Positions 50,564 to 63,443 of a DNA stretch of 64,000 nt are shown piece by piece (within the stretch, counting starts at the first letter, position 1; each line of letters starts with the position of its first letter). Origin of the DNA: an uncultured Planctomycetota bacterium. Lineage in GTDB: Bacteria; Planctomycetota; Planctomycetia; Gemmatales; HRBIN36. Location: assembly GCA_937944855.1 (NCBI GenBank), contig CALFAY010000010.1, positions 124,001-188,000 on the forward strand, written 5' to 3'. The notes under the pieces are model-generated. The model had not been told where the DNA came from. It saw nothing but the letters and a program-made list of their open reading frames with translations, and searched no databases. The position numbers and the translations under genes are program-made.

Positions 50564-52171
50564 ATGGAGAATACGATGCGGTTCGCCCCCGGGTCCCGCC
50601 TGGGTGACTTCGAGATTCTGGAGCGACTCGGCCTGGGAGCAATGGGTGAGGTGTATCGCGCCCGAGATCTCAAGCTCGGCCGCGAAGTCGCCCTGAAGAC
50701 TGTCCGGTCGCCAGAACGGGCTTCGGATACTGTGCTCGCCCGATTTCGACGTGAAGCTCAAGCCTTGGCGGCGGTCAATCATCCCAACATCGCCGCCATT
50801 TACAGCCTGGAAGAAACGCCGGAGTGCATGTTTCTGGTCATGGAAATGGTTCCCGGCCAGACGTTGACGGACCTGATGCGTTCCGGCCTGTTGCCGCCCC
50901 GCTTGATTGTCAATCTGGCTCTTCAGATTGCCGACGGACTCGCCGCCGCTCACAACAAGGGCATCGTCCACCGCGACCTGAAACCCTCCAACATCAAGAT
51001 CACGCCGGAAGGCCGGATCAAGCTCCTCGACTTCGGCCTTGCCAAGTCGCTTCTGGGTACGCCCTGGGGCGAAGAAACTCGAGCCGATCCCGGCCACCAC
51101 GTCACGCAGGAAGGCGTGATTCTCGGAACCCCGGCGTACATGAGTCCGGAGCAGGCAACCGGAACGCCGGTGGACAAGCGAACTGACATCTGGTCCTTCG
51201 GGATCATTCTCTTCGAGATGACTGCCGGCGTGTTGCCGTTTACAGGCGAAACTACGCTGAGCACGATCGCCCTGGTGCTCGAACGGGAGCCGGACTGGAA
51301 TCGCTTGCCGCGGGCCACGCCGCAGCGGCTCCGCGATCTCATCCAACGATGCCTGCGGAAAGATCCGGCCCGACGACTCCAGGACATCGGCGACGCCCGA
51401 CTGGAATTGGAAGCCCTTCGGGAAGTTCTGGAGCCGGGCGGACCTGCGGACCTGAGCCGCCTCGGAATAAAGGAACCGACCCGAGCGGCACCCCTGGATC
51501 CAACGGAAGTGCTTTCCGTTCCGGCTCAGGCTGCGATCCGTTCCGATAAGCCGGTCGCTTCGCCGCAGCGAGCTTCCGGCGACGCCGAAACTGCGGAGCT
51601 GCGTACACCCGCGCCGCCGACGCAGATCCCGCCTGAGACGCGACCCGAAACCAGAAAGAAGCTGCCTTGGGCGTTGCATGTCGGCTTGTACAGCGTCCTG
51701 GGCATCCTGGTCCTGATGTTGGGCTACGCTGTGTACGATCTGTTCGCTCCCCGGGATCGACTCGCGGTGCTGGCCGTCGCGATTCCGCGAGCTGCTCCGA
51801 AGTCCGTGGAGTTCATCGCTGAAAACCTTCGCAACGACTTGATCACAGCTTTACAGTCGTCTCGGCAACTGACAGCAGGCAGGCGGGAGGTCACGCGAGC
51901 CGGTGTCATTCTGGCAGGTAAGCCTCCATCCGAACTGGGTCGAGAACTGGGAGCCGCTTGGCTTCTCGTAACCGACATCACCATGACCCCCGAAGGCTTC
52001 GATCTGAAAGTCAGCTTGGTGGATCCGAAGCTCTCTCGAACTCTTTGGGGCAAGACGTACAAGTTCGCTTTGCCGCCGGACGACAACGCAGCCGTTGCCG
52101 CCTGGCGCGAGGAAGCCGTGGCAGACATCGTTTCCAATGTCGAAACCGTCCTCAAAAGCAAAGCCCCCTGA
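50564..52171 (+). CDS. membrane-bound Hanks-type Ser/Thr protein kinase
   Basis: 535 residues. Kinase domain 15-~275: glycine loop LGLGAMGEVYRA, ATP lysine K45, catalytic H136-RD138-LKPSN, D156-FG, GTPAYMSPEQATG. A Pro/Thr-rich linker precedes a single membrane span at about 370-390 (LYSVLGILVLMLGYAVYDLF). The ~140-residue outer part (LAVLAVAIPRAAPKSVEFIA-ENL) looks like the TolB-like N-terminal fold found in related planctomycete kinases. The outer domain probably senses a signal. Starts at ATG 50564, second ATG four codons on. Confidence 0.93.
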   Translation: MENTMRFAPGSRLGDFEILERLGLGAMGEVYRARDLKLGREVALKTVRSPERASDTVLARFRREAQALAAVNHPNIAAIYSLEETPECMFLVMEMVPGQTLTDLMRSGLLPPRLIVNLALQIADGLAAAHNKGIVHRDLKPSNIKITPEGRIKLLDFGLAKSLLGTPWGEETRADPGHHVTQEGVILGTPAYMSPEQATGTPVDKRTDIWSFGIILFEMTAGVLPFTGETTLSTIALVLEREPDWNRLPRATPQRLRDLIQRCLRKDPARRLQDIGDARLELEALREVLEPGGPADLSRLGIKEPTRAAPLDPTEVLSVPAQAAIRSDKPVASPQRASGDAETAELRTPAPPTQIPPETRPETRKKLPWALHVGLYSVLGILVLMLGYAVYDLFAPRDRLAVLAVAIPRAAPKSVEFIAENLRNDLITALQSSRQLTAGRREVTRAGVILAGKPPSELGRELGAAWLLVTDITMTPEGFDLKVSLVDPKLSRTLWGKTYKFALPPDDNAAVAAWREEAVADIVSNVETVLKSKAP

Positions 52172-52722
52172 GAGCGCAACATAAGCCATAACCACAAATC
52201 AGCTAAGGCTTTATAGGTCTTCCTGTTCGCTGTCGACGGACCTTGGCCAAGTTGATTCGGGTCGGTATGGTGAACAAATCGGCACGCCTCCTTGGATCCG
52301 AGGCCGGGGACGATCGAGAAACGCATTTCCCGACCCTGCTTCATGATGGCTTCCTCGATTCGGAATGTTGCGCGTCCGGTGCAGGAATGATGCATGTCTT
52401 GGGTGCAAAGAGCCGGTCAACCTTGGATCGCTTGGCTTTCTGCAACCTGCTGAAATGGCAATGCTTACGTCGCCAAATCGGACTTGTCAAGCTGACCACG
52501 GAGGGATTCGCCGACAGCCCTGGTGTCCTCCTGAGAAAATGTTGCGCAGCAAGCTCCCGAAGCAATGCCTGGGAGAGGTCTGGGTTGCGGCAAGTCGTCT
52601 CCGTGGCTATGGTTCGGCCGGATTGGACGCTTGGCCTTTCGCCCAAAGTCCAAGGCTGGATACCTGATCGGAAAATGTTGCGCGTCCCGGCTCGCCGGGG
52701 ATGGCGCAGGGAGGACGAATTC
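52172..52722. other. 551-base intergenic region with degenerate repeats
   Basis: The reading frame from 52243 runs through here but has no protein-like composition, so I do not annotate it. GAAAATGTTGCGC occurs at 52535-52547 and 52671-52683, with a related GGAATGTTGCGCGTCC at 52362. A second similar pair is TTGGATCGCTTGGCTTTC (near 52425) and TTGGACGCTTGGCCTTTC (near 52622). The copies suggest an old tandem duplication or a decayed element upstream of the 52723 gene. Confidence 0.35.
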
Positions 52723-53229
52723 ATGAAGGCGATCCGTGGAGTGCTTATGCTGTCCGGGGGCGTGATGATCGGCCTGTTGGTCGGCTACCTGCTCTTCGGG
52801 CAGAGTGTTCCCGTGCTCGTCGCCAATGACCGCTACCAGGACTACATCCTTGCCACGGGGCCGGTAGCCACCGGGCCGGTTTCCCCCGATCTCGACGGCG
52901 TCTGGCTCCTGGATTACCGAGCGGGCAAGCTCCTGGGAACGGTCGTCAACCGGGCCACGGGCCGCATCTCCGGTTTTGTCGAGGCGGACTTGGTCAAGGA
53001 GTTCGGCATCCCGCCCCGGGCCGACTGCCATTTCCTCATGACCACAGGTAGGATCGGTCCCGGGCAGTCGGTTTTGTATGTGGCTGAGGTGAACTCGGGT
53101 CGCCTGGGCGTTTATTCACTGGCGATGAATCTCGAGGCCCAGAATCCCGGAATAGTGCAGATGCGGCGGCATGACATGGTGTTCTTCCGGGCACCTGCCA
53201 CTCCCGCCAAGGCCGAGGCCAAGCCATGA
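52723..53229 (+). CDS. short membrane-anchored protein, unknown
   Basis: 168 residues from the ATG at 52723 (GGGAGGA 6 bases upstream). One N-terminal membrane span (GVLMLSGGVMIGLLVGYLLF) then an outside part with VWLLDYRAGKLLGTVVNRAT-G and SVLYVAEVNSGRLGVYSLAM, short propeller-like beta units. Known in planctomycete genomes as hypothetical. It converges with cstA (stop at 53243). Confidence 0.72.
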   Translation: MKAIRGVLMLSGGVMIGLLVGYLLFGQSVPVLVANDRYQDYILATGPVATGPVSPDLDGVWLLDYRAGKLLGTVVNRATGRISGFVEADLVKEFGIPPRADCHFLMTTGRIGPGQSVLYVAEVNSGRLGVYSLAMNLEAQNPGIVQMRRHDMVFFRAPATPAKAEAKP

Positions 53230-53242
53230 CCTCTGGGCAAGG

Positions 53243-55456
53243 TCATAGTCCAGCGCCGTTGCCGTTGTCTGCGGGAAGAGGTTCAGGGGCTGAGGAACGG
53301 CGGATCAACCCTGTCGAGATGCCGATCCACCGCGACGCTGCCATCAGCAGCAACGTCGCCACGCAGCCGATCACGAAGACCGTCAAGCCGATGTTGAGCC
53401 AGCCCTTCAGAGCGCTCCACCGGCCGGACGTGGTCAACTGCACGAACTGCGTCAGCATCTGCGTTCCCGCGGTCATGGTGGTCGCGGTGACAAAGAGCAT
53501 GGGAAACAACGTCACCGGCGCATATCGTCCCCGACCCGTGTTGATGAGCAGCGTCGTGACCAGAGCCAAGGCGACGACGGCAAGAAGTTGATTGGCAATG
53601 CCGAACATCGGCCAGATGGTGTCGATCGAACCCGTGTACACGAGCAGCCCCCAGCCCGCCGTCACCACTGCGGTGGCGAACACGGCTCCCGGGAGCCAAT
53701 CGGTCTGCCCGAGCTTCGGATGCACCAGTCCCATCGCTTCCTGAAGGAGAAACCGGGCGATGCGGGTGCCGGTGTCGATGGTAGTGAGAATGAACAAAGC
53801 CTCGAACATGATCGCAAAGTGATACCAATACTTCATCAAATCCTCGAACGGCAAACCTATCTCATTCAGCGGCTTGGTAAGAATCAACGACATGCCCACC
53901 GCCAGCGTCACCGCCCCGCCCGTTCGGCCTCGAAGCGTCTCGTTCCCCACGCTCCGTTCGATGTCCGCCAGATTCAGATGTTCGAGGTCCCGCTCGCCCA
54001 GTTGAGCATACAAAGCGTCGAGCTTCTCTTGATAGTCCGCCACCCGCGGCTGCTCGATGTTAATGTCGTAGTACAGTTGCGGTGGAAGCGAGGCAGCCGC
54101 GATGAGGGCCACGACGCCCACCAGTCCTTCGATGAGCATCGCCCCGTAACCGATGGGCCGGATGTCGCTTTCCTTGTCCACCATCTTCGGCGTCGTCCCG
54201 GAAGCCACCAGCGAATGGAACCCAGAGATCGCTCCGCACATGATGCAGATGAACACGAACGGAAAGATGCCGCCCCAGGGGAAGGTCGGTCCCCCCGATG
54301 CGAACACCTCGTTGACCGGCGGACAACGCAGCGTCGGATTGGCGATCAGCGTGCCGACGACGAGCAGGGCGATGGTGCCGATCTTGAGGAAGCTCGACAG
54401 ATAATCCCGCGGACACAACAACAGCCAGACCGGCAACACGCTGGCCACGAAGCCGTAGGCACACAACGCGAACACTGTCTGACCCTTGGTGAGAGAGAAG
54501 AAGGTTTCCAACGGCGAACCAGGCACCCAGTTGCCGATCACCGTCGCCGCCAACACGCCGATGGCTCCCAGCAGCGAGGCCTCGGCGACCCTCCCCTTGC
54601 GGATCTTGTACATGTACAGCCCGACGAACAGAGCGATCGGGATGGTGCAGGTGATGGTGAACGTGCCCCACGAACTTCCCGGCACCAGCACGACCGCTCC
54701 CTCGGGCAGAATGACCGGCTGGCTCTCCAGGTCGAGCGGCTTCGCCTCGGGACAGGCGATGCGGAACGACTCCGGCCGGGGCGACCGCAGCTCGTTGGGA
54801 TAGATCAGTTCGCAGCCCTCGGGGACGCGATAGACAAGTCGGCCATCGTCCTTTCCTTCGGCTTGCAGTACGGCTCCCTCGGGAAGGGCGATTCGTGTTC
54901 CAGGAGCCAGCCGGACTTCTTCCCCGCCCAGGGCCTTGACGACCACGAACCCCAGACCGGCCAAGGCGATGACGACGATGAACAGAATCGCCGCGGAGAC
55001 GATGATGCTGGCGAATGGCCCCAGTTCACTGCGAGCGATCTCGGCCAGCGACTTGCCGCCCCGCCGTACTGAGGCCGCCAGCACGAGCATGTCCTGCACA
55101 GCCCCGGCCAGACACACGCCGATGAGCAGCCACAGCAACCCCGGCATGTAGCCGTACTGGATCGCCAGGACGGGGCCAATCAGCGGTCCCGCCCCGGAGA
55201 TGGCCGCAAAATGGTGGCCGAACAGGACCCAGCGGTTGGTCGGATGGTAGTTCTGCCCGTCGTAGAAGCGGTGCGCCGGCGTCGGGATGGCATCATTGAG
55301 GGCGGCCACGCGGGCCGCCAGGAAAGCGCTGTAATAACGGTAGGCCAGGGCCAGAACCAGCAGCACCGCCAACAGCAGCGGCATGGCCTGGAGCATCACC
55401 CGGGAACCGGACTCGGTCCACAGGATCTCCGCGAAAAGCACCAGGGCACACGTCAT
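53243..55456 (-). CDS. cstA: carbon starvation protein A (peptide/pyruvate transporter)
   Basis: 737 residues with about 16 membrane helices. Family signatures: RFYDGQNYHPTNRWVLFGHH, FAAISGAGPLIGPVLAIQYG, YMPGLLWLLIGVCLAGAVQD-M and SGFHSLVASGTTPKMVDKES. CstA/BtsT import peptides or pyruvate in starvation. A soluble insertion of about 70-90 residues near 172-265 (PGTRIALPEGAVLQAEG...) interrupts two helices; ordinary CstA has a shorter loop. It starts 27 bases after the pyrophosphatase gene and probably shares its transcript. The start may be an ATG at 55396 or 55384 (residue 21 or 25). Confidence 0.93.
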   Translation of the reverse strand: MTCALVLFAEILWTESGSRVMLQAMPLLLAVLLVLALAYRYYSAFLAARVAALNDAIPTPAHRFYDGQNYHPTNRWVLFGHHFAAISGAGPLIGPVLAIQYGYMPGLLWLLIGVCLAGAVQDMLVLAASVRRGGKSLAEIARSELGPFASIIVSAAILFIVVIALAGLGFVVVKALGGEEVRLAPGTRIALPEGAVLQAEGKDDGRLVYRVPEGCELIYPNELRSPRPESFRIACPEAKPLDLESQPVILPEGAVVLVPGSSWGTFTITCTIPIALFVGLYMYKIRKGRVAEASLLGAIGVLAATVIGNWVPGSPLETFFSLTKGQTVFALCAYGFVASVLPVWLLLCPRDYLSSFLKIGTIALLVVGTLIANPTLRCPPVNEVFASGGPTFPWGGIFPFVFICIMCGAISGFHSLVASGTTPKMVDKESDIRPIGYGAMLIEGLVGVVALIAAASLPPQLYYDINIEQPRVADYQEKLDALYAQLGERDLEHLNLADIERSVGNETLRGRTGGAVTLAVGMSLILTKPLNEIGLPFEDLMKYWYHFAIMFEALFILTTIDTGTRIARFLLQEAMGLVHPKLGQTDWLPGAVFATAVVTAGWGLLVYTGSIDTIWPMFGIANQLLAVVALALVTTLLINTGRGRYAPVTLFPMLFVTATTMTAGTQMLTQFVQLTTSGRWSALKGWLNIGLTVFVIGCVATLLLMAASRWIGISTGLIRRSSAPEPLPADNGNGAGL

Positions 55457-55483
55457 GAGGGCTTCTCGTCAGGCAGGGGGGCG

Positions 55484-58009
<2,526 letters not shown>

Positions 58010-58094
58010 TCAGGTTAGGAACATTAGAATAGGTGATACCCGGAATCAAGTCCACCGCTGCGGTTGCGACCCACCCCGCCTCTACAGGAACGTG

Positions 58095-58724
58095 TCATCC
58101 AGCCGTCGTGACCGCCCAGGTCAGCCACAGCGTCAGGCCGAAGCCGAACCGCATGGCGATCTGCAACGCCCACCGCCACATCATCCGGTTGAAGTCCAGC
58201 GTCGCCTGTGTCAAGGCCTTGCGGAACTCGACCTGCACCATTTGACGCGGATCGACCCGGCCGAATGTCAGGAACTTCACCGCCGGTGCCATCCACGAAC
58301 GCAACCAGTATTCGGCCTGATCGAGATGCTTCTCCAGTGCTTCCCGATCAAACTTCGGATTGGAGAACAACGCCGTCATGTCCAGATAAAGCATGGGAAC
58401 GCCGAAACCAAGAACGAGGATCAGAAACATCCAATGGTCGAGCAGTAGCTTCGGCGTCACCGTCGCTTCGATCCATATGAGGTTCAGAGCAATGCTGTGA
58501 AGTGCCATCAGACCGAACGTAACGGCGATCGGGAGAATCGTCGGCCAGGTCAGAAACATCGTGCGGTGCTGCTGGGCCAGCTTCATCAGCCTGGGCCAAC
58601 GCAGGGGCAAGCCCACGACGATTCCCATCAGTGAGCGATAGTAGGCGTAGCGCCGATACAGCGTCAGCACGAAGCACAGGATGAGATAGATTTCCAGGAG
58701 ATTCAGGAAATTCAGCGTGTCCAT
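58095..58724 (-). CDS. multi-span membrane protein, unknown
   Basis: 209 residues from the ATG at 58724. At least four hydrophobic spans (FLNLLEIYLILCFVLTLYRR, TILPIAVTFGLMALHSIALN, WMFLILVLGFGVPMLYLDM, and MRFGFGLTLWLTWAV). A soluble helical part lies between the third and fourth. No family recognised. Starts 8 bases after the stop of the D-threonine-aldolase-like gene, so they share an operon. Confidence 0.7.
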   Translation of the reverse strand: MDTLNFLNLLEIYLILCFVLTLYRRYAYYRSLMGIVVGLPLRWPRLMKLAQQHRTMFLTWPTILPIAVTFGLMALHSIALNLIWIEATVTPKLLLDHWMFLILVLGFGVPMLYLDMTALFSNPKFDREALEKHLDQAEYWLRSWMAPAVKFLTFGRVDPRQMVQVEFRKALTQATLDFNRMMWRWALQIAMRFGFGLTLWLTWAVTTAG

Positions 58725-58732
58725 CTGGCTCG

Positions 58733-59848
58733 TCAGCTGTCCGCACGACGCCGGGCCGTGATCTTCCACACGTCCGCCACGGTCTGCTCCCGCATCACAT
58801 AAAGCCGGTCATACAGATTTACGGTCGGATCGCAATGCGGCACAAGGAAGCGCAGCCGTTCGCCCAGTCGAGGCAAGTCGCCGCCATCGGTCGCGGTCAC
58901 AATGCCGAACTCATCCCCGACCCAGGTCAGCACCAGACCGGGACGATGGACCGCTTCCGGCTTCTGCGGCGTATCCGTGGCGAATGCCTTGATCCCGGCG
59001 TCCACCGTGACCCGATCCGAATGCTCCGCACTGACCACCGTTGTCAGAACCGTGAGGCTGAAGCGGAAACTCTCAAAGCGGTCCGAATTTGCCCCACCGA
59101 TGTGGCGATACCCCAGATCCATGAACAGATACGAACCGCACTGCAATTCCGTGACGCCGGGGATTTCACTGTCGATGTCACAGGTTCCGGTGCTTCCGAC
59201 GGACAGGATCGGCACCGCGAAGCCCCTTTTCATCAGAAGCTCACGAGTTTCAAGGGCTTGGCTTATGGCTTTAAGGGATGCGGTCTTGCGGGTCTGATAG
59301 CCGACCACATGGGACGCATGACCGGCATAGGCTTGCAATCCCTGGAGTCGAAGCGACCGATGCTCCGCGATGCGCTGGGCCAAAGCCACGGCGGGTTGTC
59401 CGGGCAGAGCGCCCGTCCGCCGGTCGCCGACGTCCAGGTCGATCAGCACCGGCACGGGGAGGCCCAGCCGTCCAGCAACATCGGCCAGCATGTCCACTTC
59501 CCACCCATGCCCCACAGCCAGCATCGCGTCGATCCCGCTTCGGACCAATGCAACCATGCTTTCGATCTTGCCGCTTTCGACAATCGGCGAAGTCAGTAGC
59601 AGTCCGGACAGTCCCGCCCGGGCCATCGCTTCCGCCTCGTCCACAGTGGCAACGCTAATACCGATCGCTCCCGATGCGATCTGACGTCGGGCGATCTCCG
59701 GGCACTTGTGCGACTTGGCATGTGGGCGAAAGGCGATGTTCCGCTGCCGACAATGCTGTGCCAGCCCCCTCAGGTTCTCTTCGAAGGCGTCCAGGTCCAA
59801 CAGCAGGGCCGGGGTCGGGATTTCGTCGATGGTGCGTGGTTCGCTCAT
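58733..59848 (-). CDS. PLP amino-acid aldolase/dehydratase-like (alanine-racemase fold)
   Basis: 371 residues from the ATG at 59848. The N-terminal alanine-racemase barrel holds the PLP lysine in RPHAKSHKCPEIAR, with LLTSPIVESGKI and QAYAGHASHV following. The C-terminal domain has VDAGIKAFATD and the metal pair in VPHCDPTVNLYDRLYV. This fits the D-threonine aldolase/D-serine dehydratase family, which acts on D-hydroxy amino acids with Mn/Zn. The exact substrate cannot be read. It is the first gene of a two-gene operon. Confidence 0.88.
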   Translation of the reverse strand: MSEPRTIDEIPTPALLLDLDAFEENLRGLAQHCRQRNIAFRPHAKSHKCPEIARRQIASGAIGISVATVDEAEAMARAGLSGLLLTSPIVESGKIESMVALVRSGIDAMLAVGHGWEVDMLADVAGRLGLPVPVLIDLDVGDRRTGALPGQPAVALAQRIAEHRSLRLQGLQAYAGHASHVVGYQTRKTASLKAISQALETRELLMKRGFAVPILSVGSTGTCDIDSEIPGVTELQCGSYLFMDLGYRHIGGANSDRFESFRFSLTVLTTVVSAEHSDRVTVDAGIKAFATDTPQKPEAVHRPGLVLTWVGDEFGIVTATDGGDLPRLGERLRFLVPHCDPTVNLYDRLYVMREQTVADVWKITARRRADS

Positions 59849-60028
59849 GCGATCAATGTACACCACAACTGCCCGACCGGTCGCCCCTGGCCGAAAGATC
59901 AGCCAAGCCCAGATCCGTTGGCGCTTCTAAGTGCGGAGGCCAGACCAGCTGAGGTTGCTGAACGTGATCGGGAACCTATAATGCAGGTTAGCCCCATGAG
60001 GAGACAGGACACCGGTTCATGGGGTGAT

Positions 60029-60100
60029 TCCCCGATAGCTCAACGGTAGAGCAGCCGGCTGTTAACCGGCGGGTTGTAGGTTCGAATCCTACTCGGGGAG
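60029..60100 (+). tRNA. tRNA-Asn (anticodon GUU)
   Basis: 72 bases fold as a cloverleaf: acceptor TCCCCGA/TCGGGGA, D stem GCTC/GAGC, anticodon stem GCCGG/CCGGC with loop CTGTTAA (GUU), T stem with GTTCGAATC. Discriminator G; CCA is not encoded. A serine-recombinase cassette begins within 400 bases downstream. Confidence 0.97.
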
Positions 60101-60486
60101 CTTTCACTTTTTCAACGAACTTTTCCGCCACACCAGTTACCAGCAAACGCCGAGAGCAACCCCTCTCGGCGTTTCGCCTTTTCCGCCTTTCCCGCAAGCA
60201 CTTTCGCCAAGCCCACCGCTGACGCCGCGCTCTCCAGTTCGACGGAGAGCTATCGGGGTCCGAAAGGAACCTTGAAGGTCCCTCTCGCACCCCGAAATCT
60301 CGGCCCAAAACTCTCTGAATCTCTGGTTACCACCCCTCTCGGAGTTACCGGCCCGGTCCCTCTCGGACCCCGATGCGTCAATTCGAACTCGAACCGCAAA
60401 GGTTATAGGTAGACGAACGCTTCCTGCCAGACAGCCGGCCCGTCGCCAAGCGAAGGTCGCTGCGGGCGCTTCCCTTGGAGGTTCCC
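60101..60486. other. intergenic region between tRNA-Asn and the island's first gene
   Basis: No gene. CCCTCTCGG recurs three times (near 60160, 60333, 60357) in an otherwise C-rich stretch. No promoter or att core could be set with confidence. Confidence 0.3.
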
Positions 60487-60732
60487 ATGCGACCGCACGA
60501 TGATCCCGCCGCCATGACCGCCGACGAGCGGCTCCGCGAAGTGGCCAGCATTCTCGCTGCGGGCATTCTGCGTCTCCGTTCCCGCGCCGCGCTTCCCGAC
60601 GATTGCCTCACCCTTCGCCCTCTCCCCGAGGGAGAGGGAAGGGGTGAGGGCGCCCCAAAAAATCCACCGGAATCCGGCCAGGATTGCCTTGAGGTTCCCG
60701 GCAAAACCGTGCTCAGTATCCACACTGGTTAA
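60487..60732 (+). CDS. small helical protein before the recombinase, unknown
   Basis: 81 residues, ATG with GGAGG upstream. The first 35 residues (MTADERLREVASILAAGILR-LR) are a conserved-looking helix found ahead of DUF2924/recombinase genes. From residue ~42 it reads through a palindromic repeat (60607-60650), giving LTLRPLPEGEGRGEG, and then ends. The repeat probably inserted into and changed the C terminus. Function unknown. Confidence 0.6.
   Translation: MRPHDDPAAMTADERLREVASILAAGILRLRSRAALPDDCLTLRPLPEGEGRGEGAPKNPPESGQDCLEVPGKTVLSIHTG
60607..60650. repeat. REP-like GC-rich palindrome within the small gene
   Basis: Arms around 60607-60626 (CTCACCCTTCGCCCTCTCCC) and 60630-60648 (its near-complement) enclose a CGA loop. 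This pattern of CCCTCACCC...GGGTGAGGG is scattered through many genomes as a small mobile palindrome. Here it stays in frame and encodes a Pro/Gly/Glu-rich tail. Confidence 0.7.
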
Positions 60733-60765
60733 CGGTTTCCGAGACCTAGACAAAGGAGCGCAAAC

Positions 60766-61259
60766 ATGCACCTGAACGTCGGAAAAGAGGTCGCCGCGCT
60801 GCAGCGGATGACCGTCAAAGAACTGCGGGAGAGGTACGCCGAGGTCTTCGGCGAAGAGACCCTCGCCCAGACCCGGGCTTGGCTCGTCAAGCGCATCGCC
60901 TGGCGGCTCCAGACCCTGGCCGAGGGCGACCTGTCCGAACGCGCCCGCCAGCGGGCTGCGGAGCTGGCCAACGACGCGGACCTGCGGCTGTCGCCGCCCA
61001 AGGCCAAGCCCGCCAGCGCCGAGCCACAGCACACGAAGACCGCCAGCCTGCGGTTCAAGCTGGACGACCGCCTGCCGCTGCCCGGCACCATCATCACCCG
61101 CGAGTACAAGGGGGAGAAGCTGCAGGTCAAGGTCCTGCCGCACGGCTTCGAGTACGAGGGCGACGTCTACAAGTCGCTGTCCGCCGTGGCGAAGGCGATC
61201 ACCGGAGCGCACTGCAACGGGTATCTCTTCTTCCGGCTGAACCAGAACGGAGGTGCCCG

Positions 61260-61263
<4 letters not shown>
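60766..61263 (+). CDS. DUF2924 protein of the recombinase cassette
   Basis: 165 residues. EVAALQRMTVKELRERYAEV, FGEETLAQTRAWLVKRIAWR and the C-terminal beta part LPLPGTIITREYKGEKLQVK with EYEGDVYKSLSAVAKAITGA-H match DUF2924, which regularly precedes serine recombinases. It may be a recombination directionality or DNA-binding accessory. Its stop overlaps the recombinase start (ATGA). Confidence 0.9.
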
Positions 61264-62833
<1,570 letters not shown>

Positions 62834-62837
<4 letters not shown>

Positions 62838-63253
62838 CCAAGCCATTGATCTACGAGTGCCACGTCCATTTCCGGCGCTGCGGCCGGGGCAACGGAAAGA
62901 AGATGCGCGCCGGCGAACCACCGGCACCCGTGGCCAGGGAACCAGGCCGCGTGCCGCGCGTCGCCCGGCTAATGGCGCTGGCGATTCGCTTCGAAGAATA
63001 CCTCCGCGCCGGGCAGGTTGCCGACTACAGCGAGCTGGCCGAGCTGGGGCAGGTCACCCGGCCGCGCATCAGCCAGATCATGAATCTGTTGAACCTGGCC
63101 CCGGACATCCAGGAGGAACTGCTGTTCCTGCCCCGGACTGAACACGGCCGCGACCCGATCCACCTGCGCCAGCTGCAGCCGATTGCCGCGACGCTGGACT
63201 GGCGAAAGCAGCGGCAGATGTGGCGAGAGCTGCAAAAAGCCTCGTGTGAATAA
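62834..63253 (+). CDS. helix-turn-helix accessory protein
   Basis: 139 residues, ATG overlapping the recombinase stop (ATGA). After a basic N terminus comes RLMALAIRFEEYLRAGQVAD, then a helix-turn-helix ELAELGQVTRPRISQIMNLL-NLAP, like the HTH of ParB/KorB. It ends with a short helical tail. Common third gene of this recombinase cassette; perhaps regulates excision or the cassette itself. Confidence 0.85.
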
Positions 63254-63443
63254 GGGGTTGCCGCTATAATTAATGTTGATGACTCGCTATGTGCTCTGCC
63301 TGCCCCAAAACACAGGTGCATAGTATGCCGGTGAGGATAGGGAAGTTCGTACTTGGCAGGAGGTCTGCCGGCTATCCCGCCGCGCGGCGCAATCCGAAGC
63401 CCCCCAATAAGCGCTTCGCCGGAACCAATGGAGAGGCGAATCG

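Noticed and set aside
52243-52722. 160-residue N-terminal extension of the 52723 gene
   Set aside because: Cys/Arg/Ser-rich, not protein-like; a good ribosome site and membrane anchor begin at 52723.
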